From positions 7,752,846 through 7,816,845 of the forward strand of contig NC_088779.1 in NCBI RefSeq assembly GCF_954871325.1: a stretch of DNA of 64,000 nt. Direction: 5' to 3'. Source of the DNA: Gordionus sp. m RMFG-2023. Its lineage: Eukaryota; Nematomorpha; Gordioida; Chordodea; Parachordodidae. This document shows, piece by piece, positions 46,435 through 57,082 of the stretch. The stretch's first letter is position 1; every line of letters starts with the position of its first letter. The notes below the pieces were generated by a model. It did no database searches and had not been told where the DNA came from. It saw only the letters and a program-made list of their open reading frames with translations. The position numbers and the translations under genes were made by a program.

Positions 46435-46455
46435 TGATAGAAGAATTTGTACCAG
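46435..46455 (+). CDS. 21-nt micro-exon (V-IEEFVP)
   Basis: Acceptor GATATCAAG, donor GTTTGAAT, phase 1-1, peptide IEEFVP. It shows replacement changes at the second and fifth residues while the two Glu and the Pro are kept. Confidence 0.55.
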
Positions 46456-46572
46456 GTTTGAATTATAATTTAAAATGTAATAACAAATATAAGGACGTGA
46501 AAGAAAAATAAGTATCTTTGAAATAAATCTATAATAATTTTATATTTTTATTATATTCCAATTGTTAACAAG

Positions 46573-46593
46573 TGGTAGAAGAAGTTGCGCCAG
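46573..46593 (+). CDS. 21-nt micro-exon (V-VEEVAP)
   Basis: This is the consensus member: acceptor TTGTTAACAAG, donor GTATAAAT, phase 1-1, peptide VEEVAP. The unit at 48901 gives the same peptide with different third bases (GCG/GCA for Ala) and a GTT for the second Val. Confidence 0.65.
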
Positions 46594-46893
46594 GTATAAA
46601 TTTTTTATGCAAATTTGCCTATTAAGAAAATATAAGAACAAAATTATGGATAAGAAAGAAAGTAAAATGTAACTTAATTAATTTATTGAGTTAGAGAAGT
46701 ATTAAAACGTCAAATATTTGATTGCATAGAAATTTTAAATAGGATTTTAATATGGTGATTTACATTATTAATTATTTTTTATCGTTTATCATATTAGGTT
46801 TTCAGTTAACCCTTATTTCATAATTTATTTTAAAAAAGTTAAGAATAATTAGATAAAAAAATTATTTTTATTAAAATTGTTAATTGATCCTAG

Positions 46894-46902
46894 TTGTTCC
46901 AG
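46894..46902 (+). CDS. 9-nt micro-exon (V-VP)
   Basis: Only nine nucleotides, TTGTTCCAG, lie between GATCCTAG and GTACTAAT. In phase 1 they read VP. This is the smallest candidate exon of the array, and an internally shortened relative of the 21-nt type. Confidence 0.4.
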
Positions 46903-47017
46903 GTACTAATATATATTTTATAAATAATTAATATTCTAATTAACATTTCCACAATCATAGATTTTTATACATTAATTTTTACTGTTGGTTATATTAAAGT
47001 TTTAGTATCTTTATTTT

Positions 47018-47438
47018 TTTTTCTAATAAAATTTTTATTCAATATAGTTTTCTCACATCAAATATAAAATAAAATAAAACAATATTATATAAAAACGGAG
47101 GTGGGACTACAAGTTCCCAAAAAACATGAGTAATTATATTTTAAAATTGTGATTTGAAGGTTTTGTTTTAAAAAATAAAATTGTTTAGGTTCAGATGTAA
47201 TGGCTCTTGTCTTATCCCCTATATTTTTTAAAAACTTTAAAGTTCCGCTTGGCATATGTCCAAGGGAAGAGATAACGATCGGTGTAAAAATATAATTTGT
47301 GAATTTGGAATATTTCATTGTTTTATTTTTCTCGGCTATATCAACCGGATTAGATTTTAAATTTTTTGGGAAAGAAGATACGCATGTGAAGTCCCAAATT
47401 AAGAATTTCCCTAAAGACCAAGGCACGGAAGTTAAGCC
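47018..47438 (-). mobile_element. 5'-truncated LINE copy with target duplication
   Basis: The 421-bp insertion interrupts one array unit. It is flanked by ATCTTTATTTT on both sides (47007-47017 and 47439-47449). In minus orientation it ends in an A-rich tail, as expected for a LINE, and its 5' end is cut short. The open frame (about 47085-47426) shows KYSKFTNYIFTPIVISSLGH and NYSCFLGTCSPTS, resembling the C-terminal tail after a non-LTR reverse transcriptase. A relative lies at 19500-20000. Confidence 0.8.
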
Positions 47439-47520
47439 ATCTTTATTTTAGAATTTTTTAAATAAAGATAAAAATGAATTTTCAGATATAAATTTTGTAT
47501 ATTATTCAAATTCGTTAACA

Positions 47521-47545
47521 AACGATAGAAGTTGCTGTCTGTAAA
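47521..47545 (+). pseudogene. Degenerate array unit
   Basis: ACGATAGAAGTTGCTGTCTG corresponds to the TGGTAGAAGAAGTTGCGCCAG core but has lost three bases and both splice signals. The unit was also split nearby by the LINE insertion. Confidence 0.4.
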
Positions 47546-47912
47546 ATTTTTTTATGAGAAGTTGCCAATATAAATTATTAGGAAAGTATAAGAACAATAT
47601 AAGGATGTTATAAAAATATGTATGATTAAAATCAGGCCTATGAATCCTCATTCTAAAAAATGTTTCAAGTTTAATGAACTCTAAACCAAGCTCGGGTTCA
47701 GCTGAGTTCAAATTTCGTGATCCAGAAAAATAAAGACATAAATATTAGTAATAATAACAGAAACTATGTTTATTTTAAACTTTGATAACTATATTTAGCA
47801 TTACCATGAAAATGATTTATCAATAAAATTATTATTAGAAAAACATTGTTCTATCAAATTTAATAAAATGCTAATTTTTTGTTTTAATATAATTATTTTA
47901 AAATATTTATAG

Positions 47913-47972
47913 AAAATAACCATTACGATGCAATCATAAATGGGATTGAAAATAATGATATGATAAATGGAG
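47913..47972 (+). CDS. 60-nt family B exon (E-NNHYDAIINGI...)
   Basis: Acceptor ATTTATAG, donor GTTTTCTT, 60 nt, phase 1-1. It reads NNHYDAIINGI, then ENNDMING. It is a paralog of 44969-45028 at the same length, showing that the larger exon type was duplicated within the array as well. Confidence 0.6.
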
Positions 47973-48900
47973 GTTTTCTTATTTTTATAAAATTTTCTCC
48001 TTGTATTTTTAATTAAGCATTCATTAAAAAATATTAGAATGTGAAAAGAAGACAAAATGAAACTTTTAAATTAATTAATTTTTAAGAAAAGAATAGTAAA
48101 AACGTCAAATTTTTGTTTAATAAAATTTTACTCTGATATTAATATGAAGATTAACATTGTTAATTCTATTTTTTACATTTCATCATACAAAAATTTTATA
48201 ATCTTTATTTCAGAATTGATTTTAAAAAAATGTTTATAAAATTTTTAAATAATTATATAATATTAATTTATTCAATTTTAAGGTAGGAATGTGCTATAAA
48301 ATCATATTTTATCTTAAATTTTTAATTTATTTAGATATATCTCGAATTATTCTATTTCAAATATATATACTAGGATGTTAGTAAATTCTACTTATCCTAA
48401 TGTTGGTGATCAAAGCCATTTCCTAATTTGAACCCGGAATAAAATTGTTTCTTATGAAAGTTACTCCTTTCCACATAATTTGCAATTAAACATGCCTCCT
48501 TTACATCTAAATTTTCGTTATCACTTAAAATATTTTGATCATCACCACCTTGTTAAATGCCTAATTCATGTTATACTTTATTAAATACACTATTAACAAT
48601 GCTCCCCTTGATTCCAGGGACTTAATAAATAAGCAACATTGTGACCACATGTATTTATATAGATTTTTCTTTTTCCAAACATATTTTTAAATTTTTTTCT
48701 TTCGATTTTTTAAGAGTTGATCGCAATACTTATAAAATCAATTGTAAAAAGTTAAATATTAAAAAAAAACTAATTTCTTTCTCATCCTCTTATTCTTATA
48801 TTTTATTGAAAAAGGTATATGGTTGTTATAGTTAATATAGTGAATATATGAGATGGCGAATAGTATTGTCATATAATTTATTTTATTTAAATTGTTAAAG

Positions 48901-48921
48901 TTGTTGAAGAAGTTGCACCAG
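48901..48921 (+). CDS. 21-nt micro-exon (V-VEEVAP)
   Basis: Acceptor TTGTTAAAG, donor GTATAATT, phase 1-1, peptide VEEVAP, identical to 46573-46593 at the protein level but not in DNA. Confidence 0.6.
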
Positions 48922-49229
48922 GTATAATTTTTTATGAAAAATTACCCATATATCTTAAAAGATATAACCACTAATATAAAGATTTTACGAGAAAGAAACT
49001 AAAATTAAATATAAAATTTATTGTGCTAAATTACAATAATCAAAACAATATATAATTTAATCGAAATTTTACTCAGATTTTAATGTGGTTATTATCATTC
49101 TTATTTTTTTTAACCGTTGATTATATTAAATATTTTATTGAATCTCTAATTCAGAATTAATTTTAAACAAGTTAAGAATAATTTTTAGATAATAATTATT
49201 TAATTTTAATTTATTCCAATTGTTAAAAA

Positions 49230-49250
49230 CGGTAGAAGAAGTTGTACCAG
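49230..49250 (+). pseudogene. 21-nt micro-exon with lost acceptor (VEEVVP)
   Basis: It has a good donor GTATAAAT and an open VEEVVP block, but AAAAAC replaces AACAAG on the acceptor side. Confidence 0.45.
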
Positions 49251-49750
49251 GTATAAATTTTTCTATAAAGAATATATAAAATAAATATGAATATGAGGAC
49301 GTCAATGAAATCTAAATAACTTTGAAATAAATTTATTGAGTCATATATCTTAAGAAAATATAATATGAGGAAAAGAAAAAATAACTAAATACAACTTTGA
49401 AATAAATATATGGACTAAAAAAGAATAGTAAAAAAAACGTTAAATTTTTAAATGCATTAAAATTTTATTTGAAAAAGATATAAATATGGGGATTATTTAA
49501 ACGATTCTTTATTTTTTAACATTAATAATATTGGGCTAGAAAAGAATAGCTAAAAACGTTACATTTTTAAATGCATAAAATTTCATTTGAAAAAGATATA
49601 AATATGGGGATTATTTAAACGATTCATTATTTTTTAACATTTATAATATTAAAGTTTTTATATAAGCTTTATTTCATAATTTCTTTAAAAATATTTAAGG
49701 ATGAGTTTTCAGATAATTCTATATTTTTAATTAATTAAAATTGTTATAAG

Positions 49751-49771
49751 TGGCAGAAGAAGTTGTTCCAG
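49751..49771 (+). CDS. 21-nt micro-exon (V-AEEVVP)
   Basis: Acceptor TTGTTATAAG, donor GTATCGCT, phase 1-1, peptide AEEVVP. Confidence 0.6.
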
Positions 49772-50067
49772 GTATCGCTTTTTCTTTGAAATATATTTCA
49801 TATATCTTAATTAAGAAAATAAAAATAAGAGTGACAAAATTAAAAACAAAATTTAATCTAAATAAATATATTGATCGAAAAAGTATAGTGAAAACTCTCA
49901 AATTTTTGAATACATCAAAATTTCAATAAGAAAATATAAATATAGGATTTACATTATTTTAATTTTTTCCATTGATCATAATAAAGTTTTTAATTAATCA
50001 AAATTTTTTTAAAAAAAATTTCTAGTATATTTTCAAGATTATATATATTTATTAAAAAAAATTTAAG

Positions 50068-50091
50068 AAATGGTAGAAGAACTTGTACCAA
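50068..50091 (+). CDS. 24-nt micro-exon (E-MVEELVP)
   Basis: Acceptor ATTTAAG, donor GTAAGAAT, phase 1-1, peptide MVEELVP. It is one codon longer at the start than the 21-nt type because the acceptor has shifted, and it is the last unit of the array. Confidence 0.55.
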
Positions 50092-50155
50092 GTAAGAATA
50101 ATTCTCTTATTGTAGAAAATAGTTTTTTCGATATAAGAAATAGATTATACTATAG

Positions 50156-50193
50156 AAAACATTAAAAAAAATATTGCTGAATCGTTTGAATGA
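50156..50193 (+). CDS. Possible terminal exon of the family B locus
   Basis: After acceptor ATACTATAG, 38 nt in phase 1 read E-NIKKNIAESFE and then TGA. The preceding intron would be only 64 nt, short for this locus. An alternative acceptor at 50115 gives another short end (E-NSFFDIRNRLYY...). The choice cannot be made without transcripts. Confidence 0.4.
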
Positions 50194-50243
50194 ATCAAAT
50201 TTACCTCATTGCTGAATCGTCTGAATGAATCAAATTTACCTCT
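50183..50243. repeat. 35-bp tandem duplicate at the end of the array
   Basis: ATTGCTGAATCGTTTGAATG and the following AATCAAATTTACCTC occur twice in succession with one difference. The repeat overlaps the proposed terminal exon and may lie in its 3' untranslated part. Confidence 0.7.
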
Positions 50244-50299
50244 GTCCTCAAGAGATATAGGTAGGAGACATCAAACGGTTAGTATTTAGCATTTTATCA

Positions 50300-51310
50300 G
50301 ACAAATTATGTATCAATGTAACCAATTCCAAAGCTGCTTAAAAAAAAGCTTTCTATCTATAATATTATAAGATCTCAAATTATCTAAGTAAAATATGACA
50401 TTTTCATTCTGTCCCCGTACCTACTATAAATAACAATTGAATACAACTTTACAGCTTTATTGAGCAAAATAATAACACTTAAAACATTTATTACTTAGAA
50501 ACTAATCAATACAAATAAATATGTAGATAAATTATTAAAATTAGCATATTTTTATTTTGTCCTTTTGAGGCCCACATTTATAACAAGTACGAAGTCGCAT
50601 AAACGATGTGTATTCATCGGGAAGTTATAGTAATATATATGGTAACATATATAAATTATGCAAAGCGAGCGATATCATTTAGTTTTTACTATAAATGACG
50701 CCTTAGGCACATCCTACGTTCTAGTTATTCTTCACATCCACTTCTATTTTTTAATTTAAAACATATAGCACAAACAAACTATTTATCAATGTTTCTTTTC
50801 TCTCATTATTATTATTTTTTGTTTTATTAAATTACTACAATTTATAAGATTATTTTACTAAAAATAGAATTATAAAACATTTAAGAATAAAAATAAATAA
50901 AAAAATAAACAAATGTAAAAAATATATAATTGTTTTTCCTTAAAATAACAAATATTTTTGTTTTGAAGATATTTAATTGTAAGTTCCGCCTAAGGAATAA
51001 GATATCCCTAGCTTTAAGAGTTTGTATTTTTATTTTGTGAGTTAAATATTATTTAAAGAGGTATTGTGATCATTGCAAATTGTCCGTTGGCGGAAGTAGC
51101 AATTAATGAGTTTATTAAATTTTGGAGGTTTTTATTTTTTTGTTTAGTATTTAGTGTAAGTAAGCAGGTCAGGTAGAACAAAGTCAATATTTTTAAATCG
51201 TTCTTACTAATTAGTGGAATAGTCCCTTAAATAATATTTATTATACAAATCGGGTTACTTGGCTTCCTACCTTATGGGGATAGGGCCTGGCTTGTGTTAA
51301 GCCGAGCCCG
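50300..51310. other. AT-rich stretch without a recognised gene
   Basis: No open frame, splice-bounded block or element end that I can support. A few GC-rich words near 51270-51310 (GGGCCTGGC, GCCGAGCCCGGC) resemble the CGGGCC element family and lead into the short element that follows. Confidence 0.3.
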
Positions 51311-51514
51311 GCAGTGCTTAGGAGGTGCAGCCCGATTTTTCAAAAACGGTCCGAATAATTTTAAACAAAATAATATTTATGCAAGCCTTGAGATCTTGCT
51401 CATAGATGGCAGAATAGTCCTTTATTTGCTAAATCTCGAGCCATAATATTATTTTGGTTAAAATCTTAATCAAGTATATAAAAATCGACCTAAATTGGGT
51501 CGATTACAAATCTA
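51311..51514. mobile_element. Decayed TTGTTAAAC-family element
   Basis: The inner motifs AATATTTATGCAAGCC, TTGCTCATAGATGGCA, AAATCTCGAG and ATTATTTTGGTTAAAATCTTAA, and the right end GGGTCGATTACAAATCTA, match the family. The ends are too diverged to define a target duplication. Confidence 0.5.
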
Positions 51515-52181
51515 TTTATGGATTAAAAAATTTGCGATAAAACTGTTATCACGTCTTTCTCTGGTGTCCCCCATTAGGCAATAACGAATTGATAAATTTT
51601 TTCATGAAAATGCACAAACTTGATCTTTAAAGATGCTCACTACTTTTCAAGCATTTTTTTAAAGTCCCTATAATTTTTAAAAAGGTATTCTTAAATTTAA
51701 AAACGGCTCGTTATGCCTTTGTTTAACTTAAATATATATTGTGAATTCTATATCAATTCAAACTTAAAATAGTAGAATTCGAACCCTACAAATACTTTAT
51801 ATTGATATTTACTAAGCAAAAAAATGAAATTTTAATTCCCAACACCATTTATTCATTAAGATATGGGGTTTTAAAGACAGGAAAAATGATGCATTTTTGA
51901 CATAATATACATCATTCATTTTCAAATATCTCGAGAAATAATTAAGTTAGATCAATAATTTATATTTTATTATATAGCTTATACGATATATAAATAAATA
52001 TGATAGATATCCAATTAAATAGCCATATAAAAGATATATTTTTTTCAGACTGACTTATAATTGTGTAAAACTCTAAATTGGGGTGAACATGCTTCTAGAA
52101 CTTTATATGTCTAAAATTCATAAAATTTAAATAAATATCAATATATTATTGGTTACTTATGTAATAATTTTTAATGTCTAA

Positions 52182-52382
52182 ATGGAAGTACCTTACTTTA
52201 TTATTAAAAAAATATATTATAGGGGCTTGCTTGAGCTGAGAGTAATACCTACAAATTTTAGCAGGGAATTTACTATGAGTGATTGCAAAAATATGCCATT
52301 CTGCATTTATCGCAAAATCAATTTCATGATTGTAGACAATAATAAAGTTTTTTTATGGGTAAATGCCCCATGGGAAATTTGA
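52182..52382 (+). CDS. Unrecognised 66-codon open frame
   Basis: It begins MEVPYFIIKKIYYRGLLELR and continues with VIPTNFSREFTMSDCK, later VDNNKVFLWVNAPWEI before the stop. The amino-acid mix, with Trp, Cys, Pro and Arg, is less biased than chance frames in this DNA, which makes a true exon possible. No paralog is seen elsewhere in the window and no family is recognised. The start ATG is the first in the frame but has no special context. Confidence 0.3.
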   Translation: MEVPYFIIKKIYYRGLLELRVIPTNFSREFTMSDCKNMPFCIYRKINFMIVDNNKVFLWVNAPWEI

Positions 52383-52839
52383 CTACTATGCTATATCTTT
52401 AAAAAAAGAATAATCTTGTTAATACAGTACACATGCGTTAATCTTTTAAGATGATATAACAAAAAAATCTACACATTTAATTATGTGATTTTTACGGTAA
52501 TTAAAATATTAAATAAACCACATTCCCTCACATACATCCCATATATTATTTTAAATAATCAAATAGCTTTAACTTAATTATTTCTGGAAATATATAAAAA
52601 TAAAGAAGTGCGTTTTGTTAAAAATATACTATAGCTCTTTGTGCCACCATATTTCACCAGGTAAGTGGCATTTGAAAGTAAAATTTTATTTCTCTTAGTT
52701 ATAGTATGTTATACTAATATACATAATCTAAAAAAATTCTAATGGATGTTACTATGTTACTTAAATTCTTTAACCAGCCTATCCGCTGCCTCACTGTTAT
52801 TAAGTTTTTTAACAATTTTTTTTCAAAAAAATATATCAT

Positions 52840-54260
52840 TCTTTACCCTTAGCTGATAGTCGCGTATGGTTATAGATAATTTCTTTGTTACTCTCAGGCT
52901 ATGAAATATTGATTTTGAGGGTTTATTTGTAGCCATCAAGTAGTTAATTTTCCCATGTTATGAGGACTCTTTATTACTCTCGCTCCAGGTTAGTGTCTTT
53001 TTTTCCTACTTTAATCTTGAAACTTATTTTTTTTATATTTGACATAACCCTAAAAATTCTATTTTGAATTTTAAAGGTAGGATTTAAGATATTATTGAAT
53101 TGTTTCTCAAAATTTTAAAATATTCTATTTTTTTGTAAATTCATATTTTTCTTTATTTTTACGTGTTTTCTTAAAAAGTTTTGGAGGGTAAGCTAAGTAT
53201 AATATAATCATTTTATATTTTTAGTCAATTATATATATATATTTAAAATTATTTTTTTTCAGTCATGATATGTAAGATACTCTAACATATAATATTTAAC
53301 TTTCCCATAGTAAAAAATTATTCTTATATTAATGACCAGTTTATTAGTTTAATCAATTTTGGAGATTTGAAACAAATTTATATAATATTTTCAATATAAA
53401 TTTTTGTATATTTAGATTTACTATCTGAAATAAGATCGGGGCCGTAACTAAATATTTTTTTCTGATAAGTGAATTTAAATTTTCCCTTTTTATGAATAAA
53501 ATGAATTATTGTATATGATTCAAAAGAAAATGCGCAAGTCATTTTTATGGCGAATAAGCAGATTCGAATAATGAATTAAGTAATATGTAAAAATATTGTA
53601 TATATCAGGGCTAAATATATAAAAATTGGTTAATGCCTAAATATGAACAGCATAATGTATGTAATATTCATGAAAAATTATTATTATGGTTATATTAGTT
53701 ACAGCCCTAGTTAGTATAAAAACTTGTTATTATTATTAATTAAGAGAACCTTAAATATTATTTTGTTAAAAAAAATTAATATAATCGTATAGCTTGTATA
53801 ACGTTATATTGTTTTACTCCCATCTCTACTTTCTTTCTTACTTATAAAATGATTATAAACATTAAATTTATAATCATAAACGTAAATCTCGACTGATATG
53901 ATAAAATATAAATTATTCAATCGATTTCTTATTTTTTTCTCCAACATATAGTTTTATTTAAATAAAAAGAAATATATAGATTTTGGTTCAAGAAATTATT
54001 CCTTTCCTAAACTCTATGATATTAAATATTATAATAACTAATATGCGTATTTTTATTTTGGGGAATTTATTTTGGTATATTTCAAATAATATGTTTAGAC
54101 TTATAAAGCGCTTAAAAATCAAAAACTTTATTATATTACATATATTTTATTTGGTGATGGATCAAATGAACTTATTTAAATAAATCATGATTCTTGTAAA
54201 TATTATTTTTTATTTTCATTATTCAATTAATAAAATAACATTCATCAAAATAATATGAAA
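52840..54260 (+). repeat. Family C copy 4, diverged middle part
   Basis: Alignable with 7900-9680 and 25760-27310: shared blocks around TTTATTACTCTCGCTCC, AAAAAGTTTTGGAGGGTAAG, GATATGTAAGATAC and TTATTTGGTGATGG. It is the most diverged copy. Micro-exon-like blocks lie at 53179-53187 (TTTTGGAGG) and 53263-53271 (TCATGATAT), each between AG and GTAAG. The 9-nt GAG-AGAAA block is absent. Confidence 0.7.
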
Positions 54261-55222
54261 TATTTGTTATCCTTGTCAAATACTTATTTCAATTTTATAT
54301 ATCGCATGTAGAATTGATTTACATCTACAATATTCGCTAATGAATCATTGAATTTAAACATATTAAAAATATGATATATCTAAACATAATTTATGTGATC
54401 TCACTGAAACTAATTCTACTAGCTCCTTCGTATTAAATATCATATGATTCTAAAAAAAAACATTTATATTCATGGAACTAATTAAAATACTAAAAGAGTG
54501 TTTTAACTTTCATATAATTTTATATTTATTATTTTTAAACTCTTTTATTTAATGCAAATCAATATACTTGTTAAATAAAAAAAATCTAAACTTAAATTCG
54601 TTTAACACAACCTTCGAGCTAAAAGTATTTTTTTTTGTTTTTGTTATATCAATTTATTTCATAATAAGTTTATATTAATGTATTCAAATTAACCAATCAT
54701 TTTATTGTTATATATATTTTTGTCGTATTTTTTTATATTTATTTTATTAAAATAAATTTGCTATAGTATTTAAATCTTTTTTATAGTGCTGGCCTACCAA
54801 TATTATTGTAAGCGAATTTCTTTTATAAACTAAAATTAGGATTATTGATTAATTAATATTTTAACGATATTTTTATAATTACTTAAATATGGTTGATAAT
54901 AAAAAAACCCACTGTTTCTAATGACACTGTATGATATAAATGTGAGTTTCCAGAGGAAATACTGATAATATGTTGAATAATGATCTTAATATGAATTGTA
55001 CTAAGTAACGCGTATTCACTTAACTTATTCAAATTATATTTTTATTTTAGTTTTACATTTTATTTTAAAGTTATTTTTAAAATTATATTCTAATTTTAGT
55101 TTGTAAAAATGTTATATAAAGGAAAGGATAAATAGGACTTACATGGATCAACGCTTTCAAAAATATTTTAAATAAATTTATAGCAAATATTAACATAAAT
55201 TACAAAGATGAAATAATAAATA
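54261..55222. other. AT-rich stretch, nothing recognised
   Basis: No gene, repeat or element end could be supported. It runs up to the retroelement fossil at 55223. Confidence 0.3.
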
Positions 55223-55806
55223 TTGATTAAAGAGTGCGAATCTAAATTGACTAATGGGCCAATCAACAAAGCAAGAGTCAAGTTACATTTAAAAATAGAT
55301 GCCCAACCTAAAATTATACCAACTAGACGTATTCCTTATTCAAAAATTGATCTAGTGAGCAATGAACTTAAAAATTGGATACATGATAAAATTATTGCTT
55401 CGGTGAATGATGTTCGATGGGCAAGTCCTATTACCGCCATCTACAAAGATAATGGGAGCATTAGGCTTTGCGCCGATTTTAAGGACACCGTAAACACAGC
55501 TCTAAAAGATATACCCACAACCACGAATCAATGATCTAATAGCTATACTATCAGAAGGAGAGAAATTTATGTAGATTGACTTTATAAATGCTTTCTTACT
55601 GGCTCCGATTGATAAAAGTTGCAAAAATATTTTAACTATATCTACGCACAAGGGATATTACCGATTTACTAGACTTCCTTTTGGGTTAAAGACCTCATCT
55701 GCAATTTTCCAACAGATCATGAACCAAATCTTCGGTGGCATGAAAGACGTCATATTTTATATTGATGAATTACTTATAACTGGGAAAAACGATGAAGCTC
55801 ACCAAT
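55223..55806 (+). mobile_element. Ty3/gypsy-like reverse transcriptase fossil
   Basis: The text matches the start and middle of a Ty3/gypsy reverse transcriptase, with recognisable WASPI, RLCADFK, FTRLPFGLK and IFQQIMNQIF segments in family order. It is a fragment, broken in at least two places. No LTRs, gag, RNase H or integrase are visible nearby. The gene on the right is cut off by the GGAAAAG repeat block of a Tc1-like element, so it is an old, partial copy. Confidence 0.85.
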
Positions 55807-55851
55807 CTTAGATACTAATATATAAAATATACAAGATAAATATTTTTTAAA

Positions 55852-56365
55852 TATAGGGTTTCCCATTAAAAAAAGGAAAAGTCCCAATCAAAATAGGAAA
55901 ATGTTTCAGTCATAAAAGGAAAAGGTTCAATCAAAAAAAGAAAAGGTCATAACAAAAAAGGAAAATTGTCCATCAAAATAGGAAAATTCCCAAAAAGAAT
56001 GGAAAAAGTCCGATCAAAAAAGGAAAAGTATCAAACAAAAAAGGAAAAGTGTAAATCGAAAAAGGAATATCCCAAAAGAAAAGGAAGAGTCGATCTAAAA
56101 AGGAAAATCGTAATTTTTTTTAAAAAAAATTATAAATTTTTCAATTTTTCTTAAATTTTTATTTATATTTGTAATTCCTTTTTATTTTATTTCTTACTTT
56201 TTGAGATTTCTTTACTTTATTTGTATCTTTTCTCTCAACTTTTTTTTCCTTCTCCATTTTTGATAATTCTTTTATATTTTTAAAATAACTTATAAATTTA
56301 GGTCCAATTTTTAACAATTCTTTACTTTTTTTTTTCATCATACATATGATGTAATTTTTAAAGGG
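55852..56365. mobile_element. Tc1-related end-repeat element
   Basis: It starts TATAGGGTTTCCCATT followed by about ten spaced copies of AAAAAGGAAAAG with linkers such as TCCAATC. It then passes into T-rich sequence (56150-56330) matching the inner end repeat at 58910-59070. It has no transposase and is probably a non-autonomous relative of the element at 58728. Confidence 0.6.
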
Positions 56366-56369
56366 ATCA

Positions 56370-56530
56370 TACAGGGTTTCCCATTTAAAAAAGGAAAAGT
56401 CCTAATCAAAAAAGGAAAAGTTTCAATCATAAAAGGAAAAGGTCCGATCAAATAAGGAAAAGGTCCAAACAAAAAAGGAAAAGGTTAAATAAAAAAGGAA
56501 AAGTTACTATAAAAATTTTTTTAAAAAAAA
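56370..56530. mobile_element. Second Tc1-related end-repeat block
   Basis: TACAGGGTTTCCCATTTAAA and the following GGAAAAG repeats restart here in the same direction, directly after the previous block. This is either the end of a second, truncated copy or a nested insertion. Confidence 0.55.
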
Positions 56531-56830
56531 TCTTCATTTATATAAACTAAGGATGTAAAATTTTTATTTCGACTTTTGTTTCATAGTTTATAGGTAAAAA
56601 AAAATCATGATACAATTTGACATCATTGAGCGAAATGCATGTATAAAAAAAGATATATGTATTTATTATGAAATGTTTTGAAACAATTTCTATCCTGGTT
56701 TGAGTATAAATAAATTTCACATTTCACACTTAGTCCTTGAATATGCGCTAACACATAGTTTACATCTTTTTAGAGTTTTGGACGCTTCTGGCCTATGCCC
56801 TTTATAGTCGTATCTAACTTATGATATTAC

Positions 56831-57082
56831 CTGAGGTAACCTAGATCCTTTTTGTAATTTTTTAGTTTCATTTAAAGGTCTTCCACTAATTTTACCTGCC
56901 ATTAATAAAGCAGTATCTATATGAATACTAGGACCTTCATGAATATTATCAAGTTCTATGTGGAGTGCATTTGTGGGCGAATCGATATCCATATTATCAA
57001 TAGGATGATTAAAATTATCCTCACCATCATCAAAATCTGTTTCCAAAAAATCACCTTCATTTGTAATTATTTTATAAGACAC
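56831..57082 (-). CDS. 252-nt candidate internal exon, unknown protein
   Basis: On the minus strand an acceptor (TTTTTATAG) precedes 84 open codons ending at a GTAATA donor after CAG, phase 0-0. The protein has an acidic first half (DFDDGEDNFNH, then IDNMDIDSP) and a more basic end with ALLMAGKISGRPLNETKK and GSRLPQ. The amino-acid mix is not that of a chance AT-rich frame. I recognise no domain. The GTG often read as its start is simply the first codon after the acceptor. It may be a host gene whose other exons lie beyond what I can identify, or an exon of a transposon gene. Confidence 0.5.

Larger units (their letters stand above)
45060..50100 (+). repeat. Tandem array of exon-intron units
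   Basis: About twelve degenerate units, mostly 140-650 bp apart, each contain intron text such as GTTTTTAGTTAATCTTTATTTCAGAATTAATTTTAA-like sequence, a short A+T block, CAATTGTTAACAAG as acceptor side, a tiny open block, and a GTATAAATTTTTTATG donor side. The whole unit, not only the exon, was duplicated. Some units have lost the acceptor, the donor or the exon. Confidence 0.8.

Noticed and set aside
53983-54183. Plus-strand frame of 66 codons in family C copy 4
   Set aside because: The matching region of copies 1 and 2 has stops in the same frame, so it is probably chance.
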